Shown: one piece after another, positions 35,428-47,970 of the stretch
Numbering within the stretch: position 1 is the first letter of the stretch
Layout of the letters: each line of letters begins with the position of its first letter
NCBI GenBank assembly: GCA_028554755.1
Contig: JAPTOF010000007.1
Location: 15,795,001-15,859,000 of the forward strand
Direction of reading: 5' to 3'
DNA: 64,000 nt
From: Cordia subcordata
Taxonomy: Eukaryota > Streptophyta > Magnoliopsida > Boraginales > Cordiaceae
The notes under the pieces: generated by a model
What the model saw: only the letters and a program-made list of their open reading frames with translations
What the model was told of the DNA's origin: nothing
The model's database searches: none
Made by a program: the position numbers and the translations under genes

Positions 35428-36950
35428 ACTATTGTATGAAACATACCTTGTTGATTGCTATGCTGATACGTGTTACAGCTAACATTTTGACATGTGTTCC
35501 TGTTATACCATTTACATGTAAAAACTTGAGTTTTCAAATATTACCCTTATGTTATGTTGGTAAGTGACGTAAATGGACAAATTTTAGTTGTCATTTCCTC
35601 TTTTAACCCTCTTAATTTTTCTACACACAAACCCTACATTCCTTTTCATGATATCCGCCGCATCTATTCTATTTTGACTTCTCACACATCTTTTCTTTCA
35701 TTTCGTTTTCTCTATTTTATATGTGATATTTCACGATTTGGCTTTCCTCAAATTGCACCATGAATTTGATTGTTTATACGTAATGTTATTACACGTTTAA
35801 GATATATATGGTCCGGGATATTATACGATTGATATACATATAATTTACAGCCTATCTATCGTGCCATTGATTTGTTCTTCTATGGGATGAGAGATTATTA
35901 TATCTATCTATGAATGGAAACCTTAAAGAAAATTCCAAAAAAATTTTATGTCCTAAATCTATAGATCTTCAATCAAGATAATCGCCCGCTCACTGGTGCC
36001 GTAATGGTTGCTAATGGTTTGCTTTCCTTATACTATTACTTTTTTCCATTATTTAAAGGTATGTGTATGAATTTGTTCTCACTCACATCTTTTGTCATTC
36101 TATTACAAGTATTCCCTTTGATTTTGTCTACTGCCCGTGATCGAGGTATGCTAGATTTTTTATTTTTTAGCTTATATTGCTCATAACTATTAATTTCATT
36201 ACTGATGCTGTCATAATTAAATGGAATCTCATATTTAATTTTTTTCTATTCTTTCTTCAATTTGATCTATTTTCATTGATGATGCCCTTCAACTATGAAT
36301 TTGAATTTGGTTGATGATATTCAAATATAATGTATGAGGAGTCAAAGGGCCAAATACAAATTATATGAGTCACGTGCTATATATAGTTGGGTATGGCCTT
36401 TGATAATAGCCAATGGTTTTCAACTTTTGAGCTTTGGTGTAGCATTTAAAGAGATTTAGTTGTCTTTTGGATTTGTTGACAATGAAGTTGTTGGATACCT
36501 CAAATTCTTTATAATCATATTGCTACGTCTACATCTTTCTATAATGGATTACATAAGGATCATAGGCAGACACATTGTTCTACGAGATTTTTCTTTTTGC
36601 ATGTATTTTTTTTTTTGCCATATGTACTGTGATTTATGAAAATACTACGACTATTCTGATTCATGATAATACTGTAAAAGATTTGTTTGAATTTGCTATT
36701 TAGGACATGTAGATCTGCATGTTTATATTGTGATGCTAAAATAGTCATTATGTTATTTAGACTGAGGAGACCTTAATCCATTTTATTTTCTTATCTTTCT
36801 ATTAGTTATATATTGTGTCGCTTTTCGACAATTCTTTTGTATATATATATTTTTTGACCTCATAAAATACTGTGTTGTATGTACTGCATTCACAAGTGCT
36901 ATTCTTAATTTGTTTTTGCTCTCTTATTTTTATAATTATTATATACTGTA
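35428..36950. other. Non-coding lead-in to the RPA-like gene
   Basis: AT-rich DNA with no recognised domain; small open frames at 35554-35763 and 36004-36186 show no similarity I can name. It may hold the promoter and leader of the RPA-like gene within the Helitron. Confidence 0.35.
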
Positions 36951-36954
36951 TTAG

Positions 36955-39532
36955 ATGGCACCACCAGTTAACTATATCTCTGATTTGGAGCCCCCGAGAC
37001 AAATGTATCGTATTGTAGTACAAGGAATACGCATGTGGTTTATTGCCAAAGGAACTGAAATAATGGGCCTTGATATGTTGTTATTTGATGAACAGGTATA
37101 CACTTATTTTGTTGAACGGACTCCTTTGGTATTTTGTAAGAATAATATGATTTGTTTCTAAAGATTCTTATTTTGACCTATTTTATTCAGGGTGATACCA
37201 TTCAAGTGTCTATCTAAAAAGATTTGATTCCCAAGTTTGAAAACAGGGTTCGAGAAAGTGACTGTTATGTCATAGTCAACTTCGGTCTATGGAATAACAA
37301 TACCAGTTTTAGGATTATTCGCCATCCTTGGCGTATTTTTTCCAACAATTATACTTCTATGAAACCTTCTATCATTAATAATGTGGCAAAAGAATATTAC
37401 AATTTTGTTCCAATTCATGACGTCTTAGAGTGTAGTGTGAAAGACTGTTACTATTAGGTTTGCTCATTCTTTCATGATTATATCAATATTATACTTTTTA
37501 TAATTTTTAATCCATTGTTATTAGTTTTACTAACATTTTACTTATGGGTTGTAAGATTTAATTGACAAATTGGTTGGGGTTGGTGATGTAATTTATCATA
37601 CTTATGAAGGATTTTCTACGAAGAAACTCGATGTGGAGTTGCAAGACAACAAGTGGGTTTACAATATTTGTTCTTATTACAGTATCTTAGTCTTCTTATA
37701 ATTTTAAAACAATTATATTCCTTTTTTCTTTTTTGTACTTCTATAGTGACTTGAGTATTAAATGTACGCTATTGGGAGGTTATGCAGACAAAGTTACTAA
37801 CTATGTGAGGAATCCTGAACCAGGCACCGTTGTGATGGTTATTCCCATTGCAAAAATGAAGATATATCTAGGTTTGTTCTACTATGTTATTCTTTTTGCA
37901 TTGTGCATTATGTAATATAGTATTTTAATTCATAACTGATTGATAAATATGGATTGTAAGGCATGTCACATTGGCCACCGCATTCAATGCTTCAACAATA
38001 CTTATAAATCCAAACATTAAAGCTACAATTGAATTTAAAAAGGGATACACATTATGAATTTATTTATATTTCTTTCCTATTGGACTTATTACATCTGATG
38101 TTTACTATTTTTGTATCTCAAGCTGAAATTGGCTGAACTGGAATCTTCTAAGAGAATTAGCCAAATGTCTTCAACATATTCAGGTCCATCTGATGATGTT
38201 TTTAATGTTCTAAACATGTTCAAGACTTTGGATGAACTAAAATCTATTAAAAATGTATATTTGATCTTTTTTGATTAATTGGTTGAAATACTTACGTGAT
38301 TTTATTTCTATTTGTAACAATTATTTAACACTTACACTATTGATTTTAAAAGGAAGGATTACATGTCATTATGCTTGACGTGGTGACAATACAAACCGAC
38401 AATGGTTGGTCCTATAATTCTTGCAACAGTTGTCCAAAATAAGTCATTCATCAGGGAGGAATGTTTTGGTGCGATAAATGTGAAACTTCATTGGAAAATC
38501 CATTGACAAGGTATTATTAGAAAGTATATTCTTCATGCATGTTGCAATTAACACTAATATATTGCATTTTTTAATTAATATTGATTGTAAACTTTGCTTT
38601 TTAATTTAGGTTTAAAATACAACTGTTAGTTTCTGATCATACTGGGACTGCTTCATTTGTGTTGTTTGACAAACTGGCTAAGAAGTATATTAACCATTCT
38701 GATAATGATCTTTTGGATAAATTGGTTAAGGTTAGTATGTTTTTTCACAATGTAAATGATTAGTGGATATGACCTATGTGTGTTTTATAACTTAGTCTAA
38801 TTCCATTTGCTCTTGTGCCATGTTTTTATGGAATAGGATAGAGATGAGGATTCATTTCCCGGGAGCTTGAAATATTTGTTGATAAGAAAATGCTACTCCA
38901 AGTACATGTAACTAATTATAATATTGGGCGAAACAGCAATAAATATACCATTGTGAATTTATCTAACAATAAGTAGTTGATCGATCATTGCATTGAGTAC
39001 TATGGAATAATAGAGGTATATCTATATACATATACATATATACATATATATATGTATATATATATATGTGTTTATAGTTGGTGTTTTCATAATCAATCAT
39101 CTCCATTTTGACCAAACAACCATGTGAGTCGTGTTTGTCAAAGCTGAAGAATGACGTTGAGCACATTACAAGCAATGATGGTGGCCTTAAGTATGATAGC
39201 AAGTATGCTGGGAAAACTATTATTTCGAATAATGTAAGCTATAATTTTGATCAATCATTTCATGACATTCTCTCTATTATGAAAGATACAACTTTGTAGT
39301 TATAAAACTTATTCTTTGGTCTATGTAGGATTCCATGTCTTTTACTGGTGACAATGATATTGATGTATCCACCAATACCAATTTAACTCCCTTTAAGAGG
39401 ACATCTTCAGATGATGCTTCTGCTACTGGTGATTGCTCTACGACTTTGACAAACGCCATGAAACGTTCGAAAAGAATTATGATAGATGGTGTCAAGCTAA
39501 TCAAGCTAGAGGACGATTTGGAAGACAATTGA
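36955..39532 (+). pseudogene. RPA70-like single-strand DNA-binding protein gene (Helitron-borne), degenerate
   Basis: The first exon (36955 to about 37095) starts MAPPVNYISDLEPPRQM, the DUF223 N-terminus of plant RPA1-like proteins, and ends before GTATAC. The next (37191-37456) reads IPKFENRVRESDCYVIVNFG but has an early stop. Later exon-like stretches give OB-fold pieces. A CxxC..CxxC zinc region lies near 38418-38483 (CNSCPK..FWCDKC), followed by FKIQLLVSDHTGTASFVLF (about 38611-38670). A basic C-terminal tail ends at 39532 (KRSKRIMIDGVKLIKLEDD). Plant Helitrons often carry such RPA genes, thought to protect single strands during rolling-circle transfer. Several in-frame stops make it a pseudogene. 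A (TA)n run lies at about 39030-39068. Confidence 0.72.
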
Positions 39533-39714
39533 GCTACAAGCCAATCAAGTTGGAGGATGATTTGGAAGACAATTGAGCTACTTTAGTTTTGTAAGACTTC
39601 TAATCAAATTTTTAGGTATTGGATTTATCAAGTTTTTTAATTATGTTATTGCACCTGCTTTGGTTTTTGATTTTCTCTAGATTGTTGTTTTGGATCGTTA
39701 TGCATTTTGGTTTC

Positions 39715-42357
39715 TATTAGAAAATTAGGACGCATGACACACACTCACGCAATGGAATGAAAGCACAAATAGCGAGAAAAGAATACGCACAATTAAACGT
39801 GGTTTGGCCCTTTACCTACGTCCACGAAAACCTCCACTAGATAAAAAATAGTACAAACTCAATTGAATTTTTTGCATGGCCTGAAGTCTAAACCCTCTCT
39901 CACAGTGTTCTTACAATGGCTCTTTCTCTACTTAAACCTATTGCAAGACACATCCCTTACAACTAATACAAGGGTCCTATTTATAGAGGAGACTTCCTTG
40001 TCCTCCAAGACAAGGGTTTCCTAATATATCAATCCTCTCATAATTAAGACCCTTACCATAACTAAAATTTTGACTCTCATTAAGACTCTTTCCTATTTTT
40101 AATATGGGATTGGGCTTAGCACTTAAGCCACAACGAAACAAATTCCTTCCTTGGCGAGAGGTGCCAAGAATCTCCACAGTAGGCGAGAACATCACTCTTC
40201 TCTTTTTCTCAGCCTTCACTTGACCTTCTTCACACTTGTTACGTTCGTCTCTTAGTGCGGTGCATCCCTTCAAGTCGCACACGTGCTTCTTGTTCTTCCT
40301 CCCTTCAAGAACTAGCTTCTGTCCATGATACACTTTGTAGTAGTCTCCTTACCAATGTACTTATACCCTCTTGATGCCAACTCACCTAGCAAAATTATGT
40401 TGGACACACGAGATGGAACATACCTTACATTGGAGATGGTCTTGATATTACCATTGTTGAGCCTCAGGCGAACTCTCCCAACACTAGTAACGTTCATCTT
40501 CTAGTTGTTTCCAACAGTGATGTATCCAAACTTCTTCCCTAAAAGCAAAGTATCGAAACTAGCTCTATCATTACAAACGTGAAACGTTCTCGCTGAATCC
40601 AACACCCAATTAGTCTTCCTCCTTTTTCGAGCCTTCATTAGCGTCCCCCCTTACCGCCATCAAAACAGTCTCACTACCATCGCTATCATCACCCTCAACA
40701 AGGTTCACAGAGTCCTTGCCATAAGCCTTCTCTTTGCACTTAGATCTCCACTCTCTAAGGCTCTTCATGTCCTTCTCTCAATCTAGGATATCTTGGTTGG
40801 ATATGGCCCTTTTCTTTGCAGTAGTAACATTCTCGATCGTCTTCTCCATCACGAGCTCGGCTTTTTGATCTTGATCTATCTCTGTGAGAATTCTCTCTTT
40901 CAGAACTCCTCCCTCGATTCGAACCTTTAACAATTAGTGTTTGATCTCCACTAGATACACTACTTCTTCCCAACATCCTCTCGTTCTCTCTCAAGAGTGC
41001 AGTCACTTTGTTCAGCTCGAGTGTCTTCTTCCTAACGAGGATTGATTGCATGAACGGCTTGTATGACTTCGGTAAGGAAGATAGTAGTATGAGCGCTTGT
41101 TCTTCATTTGTAATTCTCTTATTAGGCTCCTCAACACTTATGAGCTTGACCACTAACTCGTTGAATTTGTTGATGTGATCCTGGATGGCGGTTCCCTTTT
41201 CCATCTTGAATGAGTAGAGCTCTGTCCTCAAACACAATCAGTTGGTGATCTACTTCGACTTATAAATATTCTCCAACTTGTTGAACACGCCGCTCACTGT
41301 CATCTCATCAATCACATGACATTTAATTCGCGGTGCTAACGCCAACCGAATTGTACTTACAACTCTTCATTTTAGGGACTTCCGCTTTTTATCATTGACT
41401 TCTTCTAGTTTTACCTCTTCTAGCACTTCATCAAAGCCTTGCTGCATCAAAAGGTCCTCGATAGTATTCCTCCACAAGTTGAAGTTCATGTTCTTCGTAC
41501 CGGTCGTTGTCATGGCTCTTATGCACAAATTCGCTAAAACTCAACAATCCAGCAAGAATTTGGCAAAACTGACCCCAAAAACAGATTTAAGATGTTGAAA
41601 AACGACGAGAAGACCCTCAGTCAATGAGGTGAAACCCCTGTAGCCCTTCGGTCAACGCTGGTCAAACCTTCTGTTTGACTTTTTGACCACAAACTCACAA
41701 AAGTTGACTTGCTTGTATCTCACAATCCGATTGTCGGATCATCGCAAAATTTTAGCAGCTTACTTTCCTCACCGCAATAAACACATAGCAACAAACAGAT
41801 AGTCGATCAGCCTCCGAGAAGGCCTCCAAACTTGACCAGTAGGTCAACGAATTTTTTTAACTTCTCTTCAGCGTTTCTTTTTTCGTTTTTCGTGCAAATC
41901 AACATCTTTCTTCCAAGCTAGCTCTGGTACCACTTGCTAGGAAATTAGGACACATAACACAGTCACACAGCGAAATTAAAGCACGAATATTGAGAAAAGA
42001 ATACGCACAATTGAACGTGGTTCGGCTCTCTGCCTACGTCCACGAAAACCTCCACTAGATAAAAAAGAGTACAAACTCAATAAGACTTTTTGCATGGCCC
42101 AAAGTCTAAACCCTCTCTCACGGTGTTCTTACAATGGTTCTATCTTTACCTAAACCTATTGCAAAACACACCCTTTACAACTAATGCAAGGGTCGTATTT
42201 ATAGAAGAGACTTCCTTGTCCTCCAAGACAAGGGTTTCCTAATATATCAATCCTTTCATAATTAAGATCCTTACCATAACTGAAATTTTGACTCTCATTA
42301 AGACTCTTTCTTAATTTTATATGGGCTTGGGCTTAGCACTTAAGCCACAACCCAATA
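39715..42357 (-). mobile_element. Gag-only Ty1/copia element with two LTRs and a 5-bp target duplication
   Basis: GTTTC flanks it exactly (39710-39714 and 42358-42362). The LTRs are 39715-40140 and 41935-42357, roughly 90% alike by eye; the inner edges keep TGCTAG and AAACA, while the outer tips have mutated. On the minus strand the upper LTR is followed by TGGTACCAGAGC (41921-41932), close to the initiator-Met primer site TGGTATCAGAGC. A purine-rich AAGGAAGGAA lies just before the lower LTR. The 1.8-kb interior keeps gag and part of protease but no integrase, RT or RNase H. This fits the TR-GAG class of non-autonomous copia elements. It was inserted into the Helitron region between the RPA-like and Rep parts. 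Confidence 0.8.
40312..41237 (-). pseudogene. Copia gag with zinc knuckle and partial protease
   Basis: The 160-residue frame at 40755-41237 is copia gag: DHINKFNELVVKL, then LILLSSLPKSYKPF, an Arg/Ser/Glu-rich linker and a zinc knuckle CYYCKEKGHIQ whose last cysteine is replaced by tyrosine. Further downstream on the minus strand, about 40530-40615 can be read as the protease-region block WVLDSASTFHVCND, and 40312-40497 as RLRLNNGNIKTISNVRYVP, which normally follows it. An in-frame stop separates gag from protease, and everything after is missing. Confidence 0.75.
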
Positions 42358-42639
42358 GTTTCCAATGGCATTTGAGAATTCTAATGGGTATTTGTTGATT
42401 ACTTTCAATTAATTTGTTCATTAGTTATGTGATACTATCATGTAATTGTTGATTGTTCCAGTTTCATAATCATATCCTTCAATATACTTATTCTATTAAG
42501 CTTAAATTAATTTTCTTTATTAATTTAAATATTTTTATATCAAATGAAAACGGCGGTATCTTTACTGTAATAACTTAAATTTATGTTTCATTATTAATTT
42601 AACTAATTATTAATAATGATTTTGTTATTCGCTTCACTT

Positions 42640-43850
42640 TAATATATAAGGTTACTCGCTAAATGGTATAAATGAGTTGACAATGTCATATGTGTTGAGA
42701 TACCAAACAAGGAAAAGAATCCAGAATTGTATGAAGTTGTTCAAAATTTTATGATTTATGGTCTGTGTGGGGTTGTAAATATGAATTCTCCATGGATGGT
42801 TGACAACAGGTGGTCAAAGCATTATCCTGGAAGTTTTGTGGAAAAAACAACAATAGATGATCAAGGTTATCCAGTATATAGGAGAAGGAACAATGGTAGA
42901 ACTGTAAAAAAAAAGGGTGATTTGTTGCTTGATAACCGATACGTCATTCCGTACAATGCAAATTGTTGCTTAAATGTCAAGCTCATGTCAACATTGAATG
43001 GTGCAATAAATCTCAGTCCATCAAGTATTTGTTCAAGTATGTCAACAAAGGTCATGACTGTATCACAACAATACTGTTCCAGCAATCAACTGATGATAAC
43101 GATGTTCAGGTTGACGAAATCAAAATGTGCTATGATTGTAGGTACATTTCTCCATATGAAGCAATGTAGAGAATCTTTCAATTTGAAATTACTATACGGG
43201 ATCCAACTGTTGAAAGATTGAGTTTACATCTTGAAGATGAACAACAACTTATTTTTAGAGACCATGATTCTATTGATGTTGTTGTTAAGAAACTATCGGT
43301 TGTAGAATCAAAATTTAAACAATGGATGAAATGCAACTAAAGGTATCCTTAAGCTAGATCGTTAACTTATGCAGAATATCCATCAAAGTTCGTATGAAAT
43401 AGAGATAACCGTACATGGAAGCCCAGGAAGCAACGCTTTGCAATTGGGAGATTGATATATACACACCCCTGCTCTGGAGAATTGTTTTACATGCGAATTT
43501 TGTTAAATGTCGTCAAAGGTTGCACATCTTTTGATGATATCTGTACTGTTGATGGAGTTGTTTATCCCACTTACCAAGAAGTATCCTATGCACTTGGTCT
43601 GATAGATGATGACAAAGAATATATCGAAACAATCATTAAAGCGTCATTGTGGGGGTCAGGAAATAAATTCGAAATATGTTTTGCTCATTGCTAATTTCCA
43701 ATTCACTATCCAATCCAAAATGTGTGTGGGCCAATACTTGGAGCATCTTAAGTGAAGACATGTTATACAAACAATGCAGACTTTTGAAGTACAATGGTAA
43801 TAAATTTGTAACTTATAATACCTTATGTATATTACTTATACTATTCCTTA
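42640..43850 (+). pseudogene. Helitron Rep region, degenerate and lacking the HUH motif
   Basis: The first frame starts MYEVVQNFMIYGLCGVVNMN and continues DDQGYPVYRRRNNGRTV and [12 protein letters not shown], the conserved Helitron Rep region after the HUH motif. A frameshift near 42960 leads to the frame with YLFKYVNKG at 43026-43052, which carries the tyrosine/lysine motif of Rep. The block [10 protein letters not shown] follows. Later text such as YAEYPSKFVW and FYMRILLNVVKGCTSF (43450-43690) is the Rep-to-helicase linker. The upstream HUH part (PHxH block) was not found between 42358 and 42640, so it was lost or lies beyond the copia insertion. Stops at 43168 and 43341 break the frame. 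Confidence 0.75.
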
Positions 43851-43917
43851 TTTCCTATTAGATCAATTATTTTTGTACATTTTCTTATAGTAGATTTTTA
43901 TATAATAAAAACTAAAA

Positions 43918-45540
43918 TTGTACGACATTTATTATATAGATTTGCAGCTTGTTGATGATCAATTGAAGAATCTCACTCCCTATGAACTTGAAAAGATACT
44001 GAGGAACAATGGAAGAAGTTTAAAAGATTATCCTCCACTTCTATTTCCAACAAATATTAATGTGGCGCAATTTCGAAACAAATTAGTCCAAGATGAGCTT
44101 AATTATGATAGAGCAGCTCTTGTGAAACAACATTCTAAATTACTTGGTAGCTTAAATGCTTATCAGAAAAAAAAATTTATGAAACTTTGTTGCATGCAAT
44201 AGTAAAGGGTGATGGAGGTGTGTTCTTCATTTATGGCCATGGAGGGACTGGAAAAACCTATTTTTGGAAGACGTTGACTTTGGCTTTGCGTTCACAAGGT
44301 GAGATTATTCTTACTGTTACTTCAAGTAGGATAGCTCCGTTATTGATACTTAACGGTTGCACTGTCCATTTGCATTTTGCTATTCCATTGTGTGTGAATG
44401 AGGATTCAACATGTAATATTAGGCAAGGGAGTGACTTGGTTGATCTGTTGGTAAAGGCAAAGGCTATTATTCGGGATGAAGCGCCTATGGTTAATCGATA
44501 CTATTTTGAAGCACTTGATAGAAGTCGTGAAGATATATTTCGATTTTCAAATCCTAATAGTCCAAATCTTCTCTTTGGAGGAAAAGTTGTTATTTTTGGA
44601 GGGGACTATAGACAAATACTACTAGTTATACCAAAAGGAAGAGCTGATATAGTAAATGCTTCTTTATGCTCATCCTATATTTGGGAACATTGTCAAGTAT
44701 TGCGTCTTTCAAAAAATATGAGATTGTTAGCATGCTCTTCTGATGAAGATGCTGTAGATTTGAAACAGTTTTTAAAATGGATATTGAGTGTTGGGGATGG
44801 CTCCACACCCGGTTATACTAATGATGATACGATGGTTAAAATTCTTGATGATCTTTTAATCAAAGATTTTACAAATCCTTTGGCTGCAATCGTTCCAACA
44901 CATACCCTGATCTGTTGAAGAAATACAAGGATGCAAAATATCTTTGAGATCGAGTCATTCTAGCATCAACACTTGAAGTTGTTGAAAGGATCAATGATTT
45001 CATTCTTTCAATGATACCAGGTGAAGAACATATCTATCTGAGTTCTGACAGTGTCTGCAAAGCTTATGGGATCGTTGATAGCCATCAAGATTTGATTACT
45101 CCAAATTTCTTGAATAGTATCAAGTGCTCTGGCTTGCCAAATCATGTTTTAAAGCTCAAAGTTGGTGTACCAATTATGCTGGTAAGAAATGTAAATCAAA
45201 GTGGCGGTTTATGCAATGGCGCAATCATTCAATTGGGTAAGCATGTACTCGAGGCAGAAATTATGAATGGTTCTAAATCTAGAGAAAAGGTTTTCATTCC
45301 AAGAATGGTACTAACTTCATCAAATTCTAATTTGCCGTTCAAGTTGCAAATACGCCAATTCCTAGTTGTTGTATCATATGCAATGACAATCAACAAAAGT
45401 CAAGGGCAATCACTATCAAATGTTGGATTGTATTTGCCCCGACCCGTATTTATGCATGGACAATTTTATGTTGTTGTTTCATGGGTTATAGACAAAAAAA
45501 GGTCTGAAAATTTTAATTTATGATAATGAAGGTGTCCCTT
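43918..45540 (+). pseudogene. Helitron PIF1-type helicase, degenerate
   Basis: The Walker A motif GHGGTGKT is at 44235-44258, followed by the DEAPM Walker B block, GGDYRQ (motif III) and, after broken sequence around 44918-45010, the C-terminal motifs KVGVPIMLVRNVN and AMTINKSQGQSLSNVGLYLP. The helicase unwinds donor DNA during rolling-circle transposition in active elements. Frame changes near 44190, 44918 and 45500 disrupt it. It belongs to the same element as the Rep remnant just upstream. Confidence 0.82.
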
Positions 45541-45759
45541 CAAACAAAATTGAAAATGTTGTATTCAAGGAAATTTTTCAGAATTTGACAATTTTTGTTG
45601 TTTTCCTTCATTTACATTACTTCATTCTTTTATAATATCTTTCAATAAATAGCACAAAGTATTATTTGTTTCAAGTATTTAGATGGTTAAAAAAAACTAA
45701 ATGATTCTAATATATCTTCTTGCTTATGAAACATCCCGTACAATCGCAAAGGTGATATA

Positions 45760-45795
<36 letters not shown>

Positions 45796-46193
45796 GGTAC
45801 ATGCCATATTTAAAAATGCCACATGTTCTCTTCTTATACATTCTTTTCTCTCTATAATTTATTTTCATTAATTTATGACATACCTTAATTGAGTAATATT
45901 TTCAAAGTCATGTAGTTTACAGTAATTAAAGTCATATCCATGCAATGATTTTATTTCCTTATCTAAAATGAACAATATCTTTTCAATTATAAATTATTTT
46001 GTAGTTTAATTATTTGTATATAATTCAACATTATATTTGTGGCCAACTAAGTTAGTATCTATGTATATTATAAAATAATATTTTTTCCTTTTTTTATGCC
46101 ACGTTGTCATTATGTCATACATTTTTCCCTCAAAATATTTAAACTATCTCTTTCATGCAAAAAAATATTTTGTAATCAAATTTATTCTCTCTC

Positions 46194-46230
<37 letters not shown>

Positions 46231-46994
46231 CTATAATAACTCTATATATAATTATATATATAATTAACTATATATATCCATTAATTTTTTTCAAAATTAT
46301 TTGATTTTAAAAAATATAAAATTAACTATAATAACAAACAGAGACATAAAATACTAATTTGTTCCTTATATTGCACTGGCATAATCTATTATACTTTTTG
46401 TTACATATCATATCTTTTTCTCCACTTAGCTAATGAAGTATATATTACTTGAATTCCTGAATTTTATGTGACATTTTAATGAATATTTTAATTGCAAATA
46501 ATTTATTAATTATTAGATAATTTTTATTCAAACTCTTTTATTTATTTTTGTTATAAAAAATATGGACTCTATTCAAAATTAGATATTGATATTTTAATTT
46601 TCCTTCATGAGTAACTAGAGTGATAAATTTTATATTTCTAGTATAATTGTATGTCTATACCCTGGAGGTTAAAAAAAAAACTAATTTTTAGAAATATAAT
46701 ACATGACTTTTTATATATTTTTTTATAGAACATTTCAAAATATATATTATATTACTTTTAACTATAATCTTCAAAAGTAGTGTATTTAGATTAATCTTAT
46801 CCCTTTTCTTTTGTTTTATAATCCCTATATATATCCTTAATACATAATTAGTAATAAAAACTAACAAGCAGTAAAATTCTAAAAGATATAATTTTTATTT
46901 TATCCTCACCTAAAATACAAAAATTTGTCATAAATAATAAATAAATACAATAAGAACATGCATTTGCCCATGTATTTCACGCGGTATATTCTAG
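45541..46994. other. Non-coding 3' tail of the Helitron region
   Basis: Very AT-rich, with (TA)n runs at about 45761-45792 and 46196-46226. It ends with the hairpin and CTAG described for the Helitron. Confidence 0.45.
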
Positions 46995-47970
46995 CTTAGT
47001 ATAAAATCAACATGTTTTAGATATATATAAAAACTAATGCGGTCAACTTTGAGTGTCATGATATACAAATTGAATTGAAGAAGAAGTATAATATTGTCAC
47101 TTAACTATAAAGTAGTGCACAACACTAGTGTATCACTTGTATTGAGTATATAAAAATGTATAGAGGTATATAGTTACTAGAAGTTTAAAAGGATAATGAT
47201 ACAAGATTTTATGCTAAATAGATATAGATAGAATTCTATTTGAATTGTCCTTTACATTAACAACGTGAATAAGAAATTAGAAAAAATGTGGAATTTTATA
47301 GAATGAAACATTTAAAAGACCATCAAGTAATAAGAACATAGTAAATTGTAATGAGAAAACAAGTATATGTTAGATGGGGGAGAGCAAGAACAGAAACACT
47401 TGTTGCCAATATCAACATGTTAGAACGCGTCCCACCACTTAAGACAAACCTCACAATATAAGCCGCAATCCATGTCCACATGCAAAAGAAAAAAAAAATT
47501 AAAAACAACAAATCTTAGCTGTCGATTAACTTTTTCCATTGACGGTGTGATGAAAGCCAGCATGTTCGAAGGAGAAGAAATAGAAAAGGTTGAGAAAAAA
47601 GCTCCACAGTAGATTTTGTAATGTATTAGGAAACTATCAGCAGATTTCATGAATACTAATGCAATGTCAATAAATCTTAACAAAATTGAATCATTCTGCT
47701 CTTCTGATTATTTGTCTTCATTAGTTTTCATTCCCAAGTAGTTTCAGTTTCCATTTCTAGCTTTTAATTTCATCTCTTATTTATTTCCTATTCGTTGGGC
47801 AAAATATACACAAGTTACACTTGGGGCTTATTTGAACTGGCTTTTTTAAAAAAGCACTTATCTCAACAACTTTTGAAAAAATGATTTTTTGAGAAATTAA
47901 AAGTTCTAATTTCTAAAAAAATTGCATTTAGACCTTGTTTAACAAAAATAGTTGTTTAGATAACTGATAG
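46995..47970. other. Intergenic, AT-rich, no gene seen
   Basis: Short minus-strand frames at 47323-47683 have no recognised similarity. The end (about 47820-47940) has the AACTGGCTTTTTTAAAAAAGC pattern common in plant MITEs, but I found no matching second end. Confidence 0.35.

Larger units (their letters stand above)
33658..46994 (+). mobile_element. Large decayed Helitron-type region with RPA-like and Rep/PIF1 genes
   Basis: The right end is the best supported: a decayed hairpin (GCCCATG, loop TATTT, CACGCGGT) followed by TATATTCTAG ending at 46994, the CTAG terminus of plant Helitrons. The left end is a candidate only: TCTATATATATCAGAAAAG after an A at 33657. A second copy of the 5'-like block begins near 34550, so the coding element may start there and the first copy be a separate element. 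The RPA-like and Rep/PIF1 remnants inside are listed separately. Stops, frameshifts and later insertions (MITE, SINE, copia) show it is inactive. Confidence 0.5.
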
